A stretch of DNA of 64,000 nucleotides from Psychroflexus sediminis (lineage in GTDB: Bacteria > Bacteroidota > Bacteroidia > Flavobacteriales > Flavobacteriaceae), in assembly GCF_900099815.1 (NCBI RefSeq), contig NZ_FNCW01000002.1, positions 124,001-188,000 on the forward strand, given 5' to 3'. How positions within the stretch are numbered: the first letter of the stretch is position 1; the number at the start of each line of letters is the position of its first letter. The notes beneath the pieces are model-generated. The model worked only from the letters and a program-made list of their open reading frames with translations, ran no database searches and was not told the DNA's origin. A program made the translations under genes and the position numbers. Below, piece by piece: positions 16,403 through 27,500 of the stretch.

Positions 16403-16608
16403 CATTACTTCATTCTATAAAACACCTTAAAATAATCCTTTCCACTAGACCTATCATAACATTCTATCAAAATTGGCTATTGTTAAAATTCAGTGCTTTA
16501 ATTTTGAAGACTATAATGAATATTATGAAATGGGTCATGCAATTTTAATTACGAACTGAATTGTTTGTGAGAGAATGGTATCTGACTCATTGAGAAAAAA
16601 ACGAACAG

Positions 16609-17643
16609 ATGAAAGGAGTATTATTAGTCAATTTAGGTTCGCCCAAATCCACCGATCCCAAAGATGTGAAAACTTACCTGGGAGAGTTTTTGATGGACGA
16701 GCGCGTCATAGATGTACCCAAATTTTTCAGAACTATTCTCGTTAAGGGGATTGTGTTGAATACAAGACCCAAAAAATCTGCAGAAGCCTATGCCAAAATT
16801 TGGTGGAAGGAAGGTTCGCCGCTTATTGTATTATCAGAGCGCCTTCAGAAGGGAGTTGATGAGCATACGAGTGTCCCTATTTCTCTGGCCATGCGTTACG
16901 GACAGCCGACTATAAAATCAGGTTTACAGGAACTTCATGACCAGGGCGTAGATGAGGTGTTGCTGGTTCCTTTATATCCTCAGTTTGCTATGGCAACCAC
17001 GGAAACCATTTTGGTGCTGGCCGAAGAATTAAGACGCGAACACTTTCCGGAAATGTCGTTTACCACTTTACCCCCATTTTATAACCATCCCGACTATGTG
17101 ACGGTTTTATCCAGAAGCATCGGAGAAAAACTGGATGAATTTGATTATGATCACCTGTTGTTTAGTTATCATGGAGTTCCTGAGCGACACATCAGAAAAA
17201 GTGACATCACCAATTCGCATTGTAAGATCGACGGGTCCTGTTGTCAGACCCCTTCCAAAGCCCATCAGTTTTGCTACAGGCACCAGTGTTTTGAGACCAC
17301 ACGCGGAGTGGCAAAAACCTTAGGCCTTAAAGAAGGAACTTACAGCACCTCCTTTCAATCTCGATTGGGATTCGACCCGTGGCTAAGGCCTTACACCGAC
17401 AGAACCGTTGAGAAATTAGGATTGGAAGGCACCAAAAAATTGGCGGTGGTTTCTCCAGCCTTTGTTTCGGATTGCTTAGAAACTTTAGAAGAGATCAATA
17501 TGGAAGCTCGCGAGATATTTGAGGAGTCCGGAGGTGATGATTTTATGTTTATTCCTTGCTTAAATGATCGTGAAGACTGGGTTAAAACCATGAGCCGATG
17601 GATCGACGAATGGGCTCATCAAAACGAAAAGGTAAACGCATAA
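16609..17643 (+). CDS. hemH: Ferrochelatase
   Basis: This 344-residue enzyme inserts iron into protoporphyrin IX (or coproporphyrin III in some bacteria). It begins GVLLVNLGSPKSTDPKDVKTYLGEF and shows SLAMRYGQPT, LVPLYPQFAMATTET, the catalytic His region LLFSYHGVPERHI, and TYSTSFQSRLG...WLRPYT. The Cys-rich insert HCKIDGSCCQ and CYRHQCFET may be a metal-binding site or iron-sulfur cluster. The MATE transporter starts 4 bases downstream and hemJ follows that, so heme genes are clustered here; hemB and hemE are within 7 kb. Confidence 0.96.
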   Translation: MKGVLLVNLGSPKSTDPKDVKTYLGEFLMDERVIDVPKFFRTILVKGIVLNTRPKKSAEAYAKIWWKEGSPLIVLSERLQKGVDEHTSVPISLAMRYGQPTIKSGLQELHDQGVDEVLLVPLYPQFAMATTETILVLAEELRREHFPEMSFTTLPPFYNHPDYVTVLSRSIGEKLDEFDYDHLLFSYHGVPERHIRKSDITNSHCKIDGSCCQTPSKAHQFCYRHQCFETTRGVAKTLGLKEGTYSTSFQSRLGFDPWLRPYTDRTVEKLGLEGTKKLAVVSPAFVSDCLETLEEINMEAREIFEESGGDDFMFIPCLNDREDWVKTMSRWIDEWAHQNEKVNA

Positions 17644-17647
17644 ATAC

Positions 17648-19021
17648 ATGAATAGAGCCAATTCAGATGAATTAGGTAAAAAGCCTATTGGCAAGCTTCT
17701 AATACAGCAGGCTGTTCCTGCATCCATAGGAATCCTGGTGATGTCCATCAATATTTTAGTGGACACTATTTTTGTAGGAAACTGGATTGGTTCCACGGCT
17801 ATTGCGGCGATTAATGTCGTTTTACCCGTCTCCTTTTTCATTGCTGCTTTGGGGATGGCCATTGGAATTGGCGGATCTTCTATCATTTCTCGAGCCCTTG
17901 GAGCAAATGATGATAAGAAAGCTTTAAAAACCTTTGGAAACCAGATCACCATTACACTTTTGGTAACCATCAGCATGGTGGTGGTTGGTTTGACTTTTAT
18001 CGATGAACTGATTCCGGCCTTTGGAGGCAAAGGTGAAATTTTTGCTCCTGCCAAAATTTACTACAGAGTTGTTCTTTACGGAGTTCCTGTTTTGGCTTTA
18101 GCCATGATGGGAAACACAGTGATACGGGCTGAAGGCAAACCCAAATTTGCCATGGTGGCTATGATTATTCCATCGGTTGGAAATCTCATCATGGATTACG
18201 TTTTTATCAATGTTTTAGATTATGGGATGTTAGGAGCAGCATGGGCCACAACAGGTTCCTATATTTTATGTATGGGGTATATCCTCTGGTTTTTTCTTTC
18301 CAAAAATTCAGAGTTGAAGATTCGGTTTTCTGATTTTGGAATTGATTTCAGTATCTTAAAGGAGATGGGCGCTTTAGGTTTTGTAACGCTTTCTCGACAA
18401 GCTGTGGTGAGTGTCATCTATCTTCTTTTGAATAATATTCTTTTTGAACTCGGAGGTGAATCCTCGGTAGCGGTTTATGCCATCGTCGCTCGAATGCTCA
18501 TGTTTGCCTTATTTCCTGTACTTGGAGTTACCCAGGGATTTCTGCCTATCGCAGGGTATAATTATGGGGCAAATTATTATGAACGCGTTAGAGAAAGCAT
18601 CAATAAAGCTATACTTTACGCCTCAGGTGTTGCCATTTTAGTGTTTGCAGTGATCATGATATTTCCTGAAGAAATAGCTTCTGTTTTCACTCGGGACCAG
18701 CAGGTTATCAGGGACACGCCAAGTGCTATGCGCTGGGTCTTTGCGGCAATCCCCATAATTTCTATACAACTCATTGGGAGCGCCTATTTTCAGGCCATTG
18801 GCAAAGCTGTTCCTGCCCTTCTTCTTACCATATCACGCCAGGGGATTGCTTTTATACCGCTGATATTAATTTTGCCGAAATACTATGGCGAACTGGGGGT
18901 TTGGATTTCTTTTCCTCTGGCGGACCTTTTGTCTACCATCGTCACCGGGTATTTTTTGAGGAGAGAAGTAAAATCAACGCTGATCACAAGCGATGAAACC
19001 AAAGAAGTAGAAACATCTTAG
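17648..19021 (+). CDS. MATE family multidrug/cation efflux transporter
   Basis: This 457-residue inner-membrane protein has twelve hydrophobic helices in two similar halves. Family features include the N-terminal KLLIQQAVPASIGILVMSIN, DTIFVGNWIG, ISRALGA and the second-half GVTQGFLPIAGYNYGA. MATE proteins expel cationic or organic compounds using a sodium or proton gradient. It starts 4 bases after hemH, so it is probably in the same transcript; a role in porphyrin export is conceivable but not shown by the sequence. The substrate is unknown. Confidence 0.93.
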   Translation: MNRANSDELGKKPIGKLLIQQAVPASIGILVMSINILVDTIFVGNWIGSTAIAAINVVLPVSFFIAALGMAIGIGGSSIISRALGANDDKKALKTFGNQITITLLVTISMVVVGLTFIDELIPAFGGKGEIFAPAKIYYRVVLYGVPVLALAMMGNTVIRAEGKPKFAMVAMIIPSVGNLIMDYVFINVLDYGMLGAAWATTGSYILCMGYILWFFLSKNSELKIRFSDFGIDFSILKEMGALGFVTLSRQAVVSVIYLLLNNILFELGGESSVAVYAIVARMLMFALFPVLGVTQGFLPIAGYNYGANYYERVRESINKAILYASGVAILVFAVIMIFPEEIASVFTRDQQVIRDTPSAMRWVFAAIPIISIQLIGSAYFQAIGKAVPALLLTISRQGIAFIPLILILPKYYGELGVWISFPLADLLSTIVTGYFLRREVKSTLITSDETKEVETS

Positions 19022-19076
19022 CGAACAAAGTCTTTTAGTAATGTTTATCTTTGAATTACTAATTCAATAGTGTAAC

Positions 19077-19622
19077 GTGGAATACAATTACATCAAGGCG
19101 CTTCATCTCATTTTTGTAATCACCTGGTTTGCCGGTTTATTTTACATTCCCAGGCTTTTTATTTATCATATTGAAGCCAGGCAAAAACCACAGCCTGATC
19201 GTGACATCTTAAGCGACCAGCTCAAAATCATGGAAAAGCGTTTGTGGTATATCATCACCTGGCCTTCAGCCATTTTAGCGACCATTTTTGCCGTATGGCT
19301 GTTGATTTTAATCCCTGGATGGCTCGAGCAAGCCTGGATGCACGTGAAATTGGCTTTTGTAGCCCTGCTTTTTGGGTATCATATCAAAAATCATTTCATT
19401 TTTAAACAATTTCAAAAAGAGGATATCAGATGGACTTCCAACGGCATGCGTCTCTGGAATGAAGGCGCAACTCTTATTTTATTTGCCATTGTGTTTTTAG
19501 TCATTTTGAAAAGTGCTATCAGTTGGATCTGGGGTTTGGTAGGCTTAATTGGTCTAGGTCTTGTGCTGATGCTTGGCATTAAATTATACAAACGACTTAG
19601 AAATCGAAATCCTTCTGCATGA
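19077..19622 (+). CDS. hemJ: HemJ-type protoporphyrinogen IX oxidase
   Basis: This 181-residue membrane protein has four or five helices and a GTG start. The N-terminal YNYIKALHLIFVITWFAGLF with YIPRLFIYH gives the two conserved His that bind heme in HemJ, and MEKRLWYIITWPS is the second conserved block. HemJ oxidises protoporphyrinogen IX to protoporphyrin IX, just before ferrochelatase, encoded 1.4 kb upstream. The stop overlaps the start of the next histidine kinase gene by four bases. A TATCTTTG box at 19046-19053 could be its own -7 element, though no good upstream TTTG is seen. Confidence 0.9.
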   Translation: MEYNYIKALHLIFVITWFAGLFYIPRLFIYHIEARQKPQPDRDILSDQLKIMEKRLWYIITWPSAILATIFAVWLLILIPGWLEQAWMHVKLAFVALLFGYHIKNHFIFKQFQKEDIRWTSNGMRLWNEGATLILFAIVFLVILKSAISWIWGLVGLIGLGLVLMLGIKLYKRLRNRNPSA

Positions 19623-21088
19623 TGTTCAATTACAGGCAATCTTTACGAACACGAATATTCATCTCTATGATAGCCCTAGTGGTGGGGGCTTCCGTTTTGA
19701 TTGCCGGGGTTACCATTTATCAATTCACCGAGGAAGCTAAAGAATTGCATCTGGAAAAACTGAACAGAAAAGAAAATGCTATTCTGGCAAACATCAATTA
19801 TGTTTTGAGAACCACTACTTATCCGGTAGATACTGATAATTTGCCTCTTATTTTTAAGGAGAAAATTTACGAAATACAAGATATTCATAATACCGAAATC
19901 AATATCTACGATTTAGACGGCTATCTTTTAAAGTCTTCTTTTGCTACATTTTACATGGATTCCATCGAAACGCGAATGGCACCGGAAAAACTGGAAGCTC
20001 TTGAAAACTCTGCTGACAAAAAATATGTTGAAAACTTTAAAATCAACGATCAAAACTATCAGTCGTCTTACACCTACATTTTAGACAATTATTTTAAGCC
20101 TATAGGTATTTTGAATTTGCCTTATATTGAAGATGATGGATTTCTGCAAAATGAGCTTAGGGATTTTCTGATTCTTTTGTCTCAAGTTTATTTATTTATG
20201 CTGATTGCCGCTATCGTTTTAGCTTATTTTTTATCCAGGTATATCACGAGCTCTCTTCAAAGCATCAGTAAAAAAATAACCAGAACACGGCTGGATCAGG
20301 CCAATCCTAAAATATCATATAAAGAAATCAGCTATGAGATTAAACCACTGGTTAAGGCTTATAATGAAATGATCGACGAGCTGGAAGATAGTGCTATAAA
20401 GCTTGCCAGAACTGAACGCGAGGAAGCCTGGAGGCAGATGGCAAGACAGGTAGCCCATGAGATCAAAAATCCACTAACGCCCATGCGCTTGAGCATGCAA
20501 AGTTTCGAGCGTAATTTCGATCCGGAGCATCCTGATATTGAGATAAAAGTTAAGGAATTTTCGAAAACTATCATTCAGCAAATCGATAATTTAAGTGCCA
20601 TTGCCGGAGCCTTTTCAGACTTTGCCAAAATGCCGGCTCAGCAAAAAGAAAGTTTAAATGCTGTTGAAATCATTAAACTTGCTCTTGATATTTTCAATGA
20701 TTATAAAATTCAATTTATTTCTGAAAAAGACAATATTCAGATCAAATTTGATAGAAGTCAGTTGATCAGAATCATCACCAACTTGGTTAAAAATGCAATT
20801 CAGGCTACTGAACATCTTGAGTTTCCAGTTATTTTGGTAAGAATCTTTACCGAAGAAGACAAGGTTATCATTAGCGTTGAAGACAATGGAGTTGGGGTTC
20901 CTGTAGACATGCAGGAGCGAATTTTTGAACCGAGATTCACCACCAAATCCAGCGGCATGGGCCTTGGTCTGGGTATGGTTAAAAATATTGTCAAAACTTA
21001 TAAAGGAGATATAAAACTGACCTCAAAACCTCACGAAGGCAGTATCTTTACACTCAAATTTCCAAAATCCGATACTCATGACATTTGA
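19619..21088 (+). CDS. NtrY-like membrane sensor histidine kinase
   Basis: This 489-residue protein has an N-terminal helix (IFISMIALVVGASVLIAGVT), a periplasmic sensor domain, a second helix near 185-205, a HAMP linker (LSRYITSSLQSISKKITRTR), a HisKA motif with His280 (RQVAHEIKNPLTPMRLSM) and an ATPase domain (NLVKNAIQAT, EDNGVGVP, SGMGLGLGMVKNIV). The EIKNPLTP form of the H box is typical of NtrY-like kinases. It overlaps hemJ by 4 bases and the crotonase gene by 11, so all three are likely co-expressed. Its response regulator is not in the window and the signal is unknown. Confidence 0.93.
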   Translation: MMFNYRQSLRTRIFISMIALVVGASVLIAGVTIYQFTEEAKELHLEKLNRKENAILANINYVLRTTTYPVDTDNLPLIFKEKIYEIQDIHNTEINIYDLDGYLLKSSFATFYMDSIETRMAPEKLEALENSADKKYVENFKINDQNYQSSYTYILDNYFKPIGILNLPYIEDDGFLQNELRDFLILLSQVYLFMLIAAIVLAYFLSRYITSSLQSISKKITRTRLDQANPKISYKEISYEIKPLVKAYNEMIDELEDSAIKLARTEREEAWRQMARQVAHEIKNPLTPMRLSMQSFERNFDPEHPDIEIKVKEFSKTIIQQIDNLSAIAGAFSDFAKMPAQQKESLNAVEIIKLALDIFNDYKIQFISEKDNIQIKFDRSQLIRIITNLVKNAIQATEHLEFPVILVRIFTEEDKVIISVEDNGVGVPVDMQERIFEPRFTTKSSGMGLGLGMVKNIVKTYKGDIKLTSKPHEGSIFTLKFPKSDTHDI

Positions 21089-21854
21089 AAATTTAAAAGT
21101 TAATATTAAAGATCGCATAGCGACTGTTTATATCAACAGGCCAAAAAAACTAAACGCACTGAACAGAGCTACTATTGAAGAGCTTCATCAGGCATTTAAA
21201 TCTCTTCGGGAGGATACGGAGGCTGCAGTTATCATTCTTACCGGTAGCGGCGAAAAAGCTTTTGTAGCCGGAGCTGATATTTCAGAATTTTCAGACTACA
21301 ACGTTGAACAGGGAAAGGATCTTGCCGCTAAAGGTCAGGAACAGGTGTTTGATTATATCGCCGATTTCCCCAAACCAGTGATTGCAGCGGTCAACGGTTT
21401 TGCCCTGGGTGGTGGACTGGAACTGGCCATGTCTGCGCATTTCAGAATCGCAAGTGACAACGCCAGATTGGGCCTGCCTGAAACCTCTCTGGGAGTGATT
21501 CCCGGCTATGGCGGAACTCAGCGCTTACCACAATTGGTAGGGAAAGGTAGAGCTATGGAAATGATCATGACTGCCGGGATGATAGATGCGCAAACCGCCA
21601 AAGATTACGGTTTGGTCAACCATGTTACCACCATAGAGGAATTAATTCCGTTTGCTGAAAAATTGGCCTTTAAGATTTTAAACAATTCAAGGCAAGCGAT
21701 TTCTGCCGCTATTGAAGCTGTCAATGATAACTATAAAGATGGTGTCAATGGGTTCGAAACCGAAGTCAGAAACTTCGGAAAATCCTTTGGAACCGAAGAT
21801 TTTAAGGAAGGAACCCAGGCTTTTTTAAACAAGCAAAAGCCAAATTTCAAGTAA
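21078..21854 (+). CDS. Enoyl-CoA hydratase/crotonase family protein
   Basis: This 258-residue soluble enzyme has crotonase features: FVAGADISEF (first oxyanion-hole strand), AAVNGFALGGGLELAMSAHF (second oxyanion hole with GGG) and the catalytic Glu region LGLPETSLGVIPGYGGTQRLP. It would hydrate trans-2-enoyl-CoA in fatty-acid or amino-acid breakdown. The start lies 11 bases inside the kinase gene, and hemB begins 1 base after its stop, so it is embedded in a mixed operon. Its presence among heme genes is probably organisational rather than functional. Confidence 0.93.
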   Translation: MTFENLKVNIKDRIATVYINRPKKLNALNRATIEELHQAFKSLREDTEAAVIILTGSGEKAFVAGADISEFSDYNVEQGKDLAAKGQEQVFDYIADFPKPVIAAVNGFALGGGLELAMSAHFRIASDNARLGLPETSLGVIPGYGGTQRLPQLVGKGRAMEMIMTAGMIDAQTAKDYGLVNHVTTIEELIPFAEKLAFKILNNSRQAISAAIEAVNDNYKDGVNGFETEVRNFGKSFGTEDFKEGTQAFLNKQKPNFK

Positions 21855-21855
21855 T

Positions 21856-22842
21856 ATGTTTCCATTGCAAAGATACCGACGCTTAAGACAAAGCGAAGCC
21901 ATAAGGGCATTGACGAGAGAACATTATCTGAGTCCGAATGACTTTATCGTTCCGCTTTTTGTGGTTGAAGGAAAAGGCGTGAAAGATGAAATTGCTTCTA
22001 TGCCCAATTACTTCAGGTTTAGTCTAGACCTGTTGGCTAAAGAAGTCAAAGAACTTTGGCAGATGGGCTTAAAGTCAGTTTTGCTTTTTGTGAAAGTGGA
22101 TGAAAGGCTAAAAGACAATAGAGGTGAGGAAGCGGTCAATCCTAGTGGATTGATGCAAAGAGCTATCAAAACGGTTAAAGATGCTGTGCCGGAAATGCTG
22201 GTCATGACTGATGTGGCTTTAGACCCGTACTCCGTTTACGGGCATGATGGGATCGTAGATCAGGGTAAAATCGTCAATGACAGAACCAATTCTTTTCTTG
22301 CCCAGATGGCTTTAAGCCATGCTCAGGCCGGAGCTGATTTTGTTGCTCCTAGCGATATGATGGACGGCCGGGTACTGGAGATACGAAGCGTTTTGGAAGA
22401 TGCACATTTCACCGATGTAGGGATTATGAGTTATTCAGCCAAATTTGCCTCTGCATTCTATGGCCCGTTTAGAGATGCCCTAGACTCAGCACCTGTAGAT
22501 GTGAAAGATATTCCTAAGGATAAAAAAACCTACCAGATGGATCCTGCCAATAGAAGCGAAGCTTTAAAAGAAGCTTTTACAGATATCGACGAAGGCGCGG
22601 ATATCGTCATGGTGAAACCTGGTTTATGTTATCTGGATATTGTGAGAGACCTGGCTAATGAAGTAGAAGTTCCTGTAGCGGTTTACCAGGTGAGTGGGGA
22701 GTATGCCATGATTAAAGCAGCATCAGAAAAAGGCTGGCTAAATCATGATGAAGTCATGCTGGAACAGTTAACAGCCATAAAAAGAGCAGGAGCAACGATG
22801 ATTGCGAGTTATTTTGCAAAAGATGCGGTTAAGTTGCTTTAA
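21856..22842 (+). CDS. hemB: Delta-aminolevulinic acid dehydratase (porphobilinogen synthase)
   Basis: This 328-residue enzyme condenses two 5-aminolevulinate molecules into porphobilinogen. Signature regions are RLRQSEAIRALTREH, IVPLFVVEGKG, MTDVALDPYSVYGHDG, the Lys region VGIMSYSAKFASAFYGPFRDA, and the Schiff-base Lys in DIVMVKPGLCYLDIV. The metal segment reads DVALDPYSVYGHDG, without the Cys triad of zinc-type enzymes, so a magnesium-type enzyme is expected. It follows the crotonase gene after one base. Uroporphyrinogen decarboxylase lies 230 bases downstream behind a repeat. Confidence 0.96.
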   Translation: MFPLQRYRRLRQSEAIRALTREHYLSPNDFIVPLFVVEGKGVKDEIASMPNYFRFSLDLLAKEVKELWQMGLKSVLLFVKVDERLKDNRGEEAVNPSGLMQRAIKTVKDAVPEMLVMTDVALDPYSVYGHDGIVDQGKIVNDRTNSFLAQMALSHAQAGADFVAPSDMMDGRVLEIRSVLEDAHFTDVGIMSYSAKFASAFYGPFRDALDSAPVDVKDIPKDKKTYQMDPANRSEALKEAFTDIDEGADIVMVKPGLCYLDIVRDLANEVEVPVAVYQVSGEYAMIKAASEKGWLNHDEVMLEQLTAIKRAGATMIASYFAKDAVKLL

Positions 22843-22860
22843 TAGCATTGCTTTTACGTG

Positions 22861-22938
22861 TTTCATCATCGAGCGGAGTCGAGATGAAGCTGGTTCTCGA
22901 CTTTAGTTTATCCTGAGCAAAGTCGAAGGGCTCGAACC
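22861..22938. repeat. Intergenic hairpin repeat between hemB and hemE
   Basis: Two nested inverted repeats are visible: TTCATC/GATGAA around GAGCGGAGTC, and GGTTCTCGACTTT (22892-22904) against AAAGTCGA and GGCTCGAACC (22919-22938). A partial relative (CTGAGCTTTTGTCGAAG) is at 30050-30066. Elements of this CTGAGCrnAGTCGAAG type are common between genes in flavobacterial genomes, from general knowledge. It may end the hemB transcript. Confidence 0.75.
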
Positions 22939-23072
22939 TAAACAAAACAGTTTGTATGTCAAGAAATTTAATAAAAATGCTATTAATAATAAAGTCTTAA
23001 GTTCAATTAAAACTTGGCAATTATTAAAGTAATATATTAGAATTAATATATCGAATTATCAATTCAGAATAC

Positions 23073-24095
23073 ATGATTAAAAACGACTTATTTCTAAAAG
23101 CCTTAAAGGGAGAAACTGTAGAGAGACCACCGGTGTGGATGATGCGACAGGCAGGACGCTACTTGCCGGATTTCATGAAATTGAAAGAAAAATACGATTT
23201 CTTTACCCGCTGTAGAATTCCGGAACTCGCTACTGAAATTACGGTAATGCCAATTCATCAGGTAGGAACAGATGCAGCGATTTTGTTTAGCGATATTCTC
23301 GTGGTTCCTCAAGCGATGAATATAGAAGTGGAGATGAAACCAGGTCTTGGACCCTGGCTGCCGAATCCTATCCGAGACAGAAAAACTCTGGATCAAGTTA
23401 TTGTTCCCAATGTTTATGAAGAACTTGGTTATGTGTATGAGGCTATCAAGATGACCAAAAAGGAACTCAATGATGAAGTTCCGCTTATTGGTTTTGCAGG
23501 TTCTCCCTGGACCATCTTTTGTTACTGTGTGCAGGGGCAAGGTTCCAAAAACTTCGATAAAGCCAAAGAATTTTGTTTCACTGAGCCTGAAATGGCGCAT
23601 GAGTTACTTCAAAAAATTACAGATACAACCATAGCCTATCTAAAAGGAAAAGTAGAAGCCGGAGTGGATGCTGTGCAGGTTTTTGACTCCTGGGGAGGCA
23701 TGCTTTCACCGGTGGATTATCTCAAATTTTCCTGGCCTTATATTCAGCAAATCATCGACGCGCTGAAGGATGAAATTCCAGTGATTGCCTTTGGAAAAGG
23801 TTGCTGGTTCGCTCTGGATACCATGTCCAAATCAGGAGCCTCGGCACTGGGCGTAGACTGGACCTGTTCGGCACAATATGCTCGTCAATTTTCTGGTGGA
23901 AACATTACGCTGCAAGGTAATTTTGATCCGTCACGATTGTTTTCTCCCCCAAAAGAGATTAAAAAAATGGTGCACCAAATGATAGATCAGTTTGGTAAAG
24001 ACCGCTATATCGTTAATTTAGGTCATGGTATCTTACCCAACATTTCTGTTGAAAATGCCAAAGCCTTTGTCGATGCCGTAAAAGAATATAAATAG
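23073..24095 (+). CDS. hemE: Uroporphyrinogen decarboxylase
   Basis: This 340-residue enzyme removes four carboxyl groups from uroporphyrinogen III to give coproporphyrinogen III. The family marks are [17 protein letters not shown] near the N-terminus, [13 protein letters not shown] with the catalytic Asp, [29 protein letters not shown] and [10 protein letters not shown]. It has its own leader of about 230 bases, containing a hairpin repeat, and a strong terminator after the stop, so it may be transcribed on its own. It completes a set of four heme genes (hemH, hemJ, hemB, hemE) within 7.5 kb. Confidence 0.96.
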   Translation: MIKNDLFLKALKGETVERPPVWMMRQAGRYLPDFMKLKEKYDFFTRCRIPELATEITVMPIHQVGTDAAILFSDILVVPQAMNIEVEMKPGLGPWLPNPIRDRKTLDQVIVPNVYEELGYVYEAIKMTKKELNDEVPLIGFAGSPWTIFCYCVQGQGSKNFDKAKEFCFTEPEMAHELLQKITDTTIAYLKGKVEAGVDAVQVFDSWGGMLSPVDYLKFSWPYIQQIIDALKDEIPVIAFGKGCWFALDTMSKSGASALGVDWTCSAQYARQFSGGNITLQGNFDPSRLFSPPKEIKKMVHQMIDQFGKDRYIVNLGHGILPNISVENAKAFVDAVKEYK

Positions 24096-24116
24096 ACTCT
24101 AAATCTATGAGTAGTT

Positions 24117-24151
24117 TAAAAACCATCTGTCTCAGGCAGATGGTTTTTTTT
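24117..24151 (+). terminator. Intrinsic terminator after hemE
   Basis: AACCATCTG and CAGATGGTT form a stem with a 7-base loop, followed by seven T. Confidence 0.9.
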
Positions 24152-24283
24152 GTAAAAAATGAAAGCCTTCTTTTTAAGAATTAAGCATTCCCTCGACTTG
24201 TGAGATAAACCCACTGACTATAAGTCGATTATAAAGACACAGCCAAACTAAGCTTCTTCACTGGCTAATGTAATCTTTAAACC

Positions 24284-24322
24284 TTACGGTTTTCCCGTAC
24301 TTAAACAACGGTCAAACCGTAA
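24284..24322. repeat. Inverted repeat in the 427-base gap before the subtilase
   Basis: TTACGGTTT and AAACCGTAA are perfect 9-base inverted arms around a 21-base centre. It could be an operator or a weak hairpin. The remainder of 24152-24522 is AT-rich and shows no gene or convincing promoter. Confidence 0.4.
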
Positions 24323-24522
24323 ATGATTTCAAAATAATCAGGCGTTATTTACAATAAAAGTAAAATTAACGCAATTTTGAGGTATTTCAAAAATCACCCG
24401 TTTATTCATCATTTTATTCTCTCTAAAATCATTTTATCACATGTTTTTCGCTGACAGGTTTATCGAACACAGTATCTAAACTAACTATAAGACCCTTATT
24501 TTTTAATTTAAACATGTAACAA

Positions 24523-27500
24523 ATGATTCAAAATTTACTTAACCGGGCTACAAGCTTAGTAGCTATTGTTGGCTTTTCTCTTTTAGGAGTCGCACAAACC
24601 GCGGAAAAGCAGGCAGAAATTACCTCAAGTTATAATACCTCAGTTTTAAATACACTTGAAAAGGAATTCAAATCAAAATCAGAACAACAAGATCTCAAGA
24701 TCAGGCAATATGTAAAATCCAATTCAGTGCAAACTGAACTTATTTTAGAAGATGGCGGGTATGCGCAGCTTCAGCGCATTGAAGAGGATGGCAGTCTGAT
24801 TTATTACAGAACCTATAACGTGGCCTCAGCCAGATCTACACGTGTCAACCACGTCAATTCAGGAGGTTCTTTAGGACTTAGCCTGGATGGCCAGAATATG
24901 ATTTCTTATGTCTGGGATGGTGGTCATCCCCGGGTAACCCATCAGGAATATGATGGTGTAGGGGGGAGTAACAGAGTTTCTATTCAGGATGCAACCGCAG
25001 AAGGCGGTGTTCAGCTTAATTTTCATGCGGCTCATGTTACGGGAACCATTCTTGCCTCAGGTGTTGTAGCCAATGCCAAAGGCATGGCTCCACAGGCCAA
25101 GGCTAAAGCCTATAAATGGAATGATGATTTGGCCGAAGCCACTTCAGCAGCAGGCAGCGGGATGCTGATCTCCAACCATTCTTACGGATACAATTCGGAG
25201 GCTGTTCCCGATTACTATTTTGGAGCTTATATTGGCGATTCCAGAGACTGGGATAATTTACAGTACAATGCGCCCTATTATCTTATGGTTGTAGCAGCTG
25301 GTAATGACGGGACGGCGACTTATAATGCTTCTCCGCTTAACCCTACCTATCCCCAGTACGATAAACTCACAGGACATTCGGTTTCTAAAAATACCATGGT
25401 CGTTGCCAGTGCTCAGGATGCTAGTATTGATACCTCAGGCAATCTGGTTTCCGTCAACATAAGTTCATTCAGCAGTCAGGGACCAACCGATGATTACAGA
25501 ATCAAACCAGATATAACAGGGAACGGTCAAGGGGTGTATTCTACCTATGATAACAGTGATACAGCATACAATAGCATTTCCGGAACTTCAATGGCTTCGC
25601 CGAATGTGGCCGGATCCTTGCTTTTATTACAACAGCACGCCAATAACACAACTGGAAATTATTTAAAAGCCTCCACCTTAAAAGGAATTGCTTTACATAC
25701 TGCCGACGATGCCGGTTCAACCGGTCCCGATGCCATTTTTGGCTGGGGGTTGATGAACACTAAACGAGCTGCAGAGGCGATTTCAAATAATGGGCAGGCG
25801 GCGCTTATCAGTGAATTAACGCTGGCATCCGGACAAAGCTATTCTGTGGAAGTCGAAAGCGATGGCGTCAATGACTTGCTGGCTTCTATTTCATGGACAG
25901 ATCCGGCAGGAACAACCACGACCACATTAAATTCTTCGGAAGCAAGACTGGTGAATGATTTGGATATCCGTGTGACTAAAAACTCAACGTCATTTTTACC
26001 TTGGCGATTAACCGGTGTAAATACGAATGGCAAAGGGGATAACACCAGGGATCCTATTGAACGTGTAGACGTGAGCAATGCTTCTGGAACTTATACCATT
26101 ACGGTAACACATAAAGGGTCTCTAAGCAGCGGAAGTCAGGATTATAGCCTGGTCGTGACTGGCTTGACCTCAGCTCCCGTTGCCTGTGATGCGGTGACAC
26201 CAGCAGGGCTAGCAGCTTCAGGCATAGGCTCTAACACAGCAATCTTGAATTGGAATAGCGTAGATACGGCAACCTATGCAGTGAGGTATAGACCTTCCGG
26301 AACCTCGACCTGGACCACAACTCTTTCAGATAATGCGTCGATGACGCTTGAAGGTTTGACTGCAGAAACCACTTACGAAGCTCAGGTCAAAAGTATATGC
26401 GGTTCAAGCAGTTCTGCCTATTCTTCATCGATTAGCTTCACAACGACCGCTCAGGAGCTGGTCTACTGCGATTCTAAAGGGAACAGCGTTGCAGATGAAT
26501 ATATCGGAAATTTTGAACTGAATACTATCGCTAATTCATCCGGGGGTGGAAATGGATATTCAGATTTCACATCTATCTCTGCAGCATTAGCCAGCAGTCA
26601 GACTTATAGTTTTACAATAACTCCAGCCTGGACCGGAACGGTTTACAACGAAGGCTATGCCCTATGGATAGATTATAATAAAGATGGTGATTTTACAGAT
26701 GCTGGTGAACTAGTATTTTCGAAAGCAGCCTCCAATGCCTCATCGGTAACGGGAAGCTTTACAGTACCCAGTACAGTTGTGGAAGGCGCTACAAGACTAC
26801 GTGTTTCCATGAAATACAATGCTATTCCAGGTTCATGCGAAGCCTTCTCTTATGGTGAAGTAGAAGATTATACAGTGAACCTCAGTGCGAATGCAGCAGA
26901 CACCCAGGCGCCAAGTACGCCAACTGCTTTTGCAGCGTCCAATGTCACAGAGACTTCAGTGAGTCTGTCCTGGAATGCCTCTACCGATAACATAGGTGTG
27001 GAGGGCTATGAAATTTTACAGGGCTCCAGTGTTTTGGGAAGTACGGCAAATACCAGTGTGGAGATCAGCGGCCTTTCTGCAGGTACTGCCTATACATTTG
27101 CTGTCAGAGCAAAAGATGCAGCAGGAAATACCTCGGCAAGTGCAACACTGAGTGTAACCACAACTTCAAGTGTAACTTATTGCACTTCCAGCGGAAACAA
27201 TTCTTCCTACGAATGGATTGATTTTGTCGGACTTAACAATATATCCAAGACCAGCGCAGACGATTCCGGTTATGCAGACCACACGAATTTGGTAGCGAAT
27301 TTGCCTTATGGTTCTAATACCATACAGATAAGTGCCGGATTCTCGGGACAGGCGTATACTGAGTTTTGGAAAGTGTGGATAGATTACAACAAAAACGGAG
27401 TCTTTGAAACCAGTGAACTGGTGGTGAGTGGATCGTCTTCAAGTGCAGCTAATTTAAGTGCAACTTTCAACGTGCCAGCCACAGCAATTTCGGGTCCAAC

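Noticed and set aside
16360-16548. 62-codon open frame before hemH
   Set aside because: Its start lies in the terminator-like repeat and the product has no recognisable features. Another frame here encodes YNEYYEMGHAILITN, faintly like the small-peptide tails, but it lacks an ATG and the match is weak.
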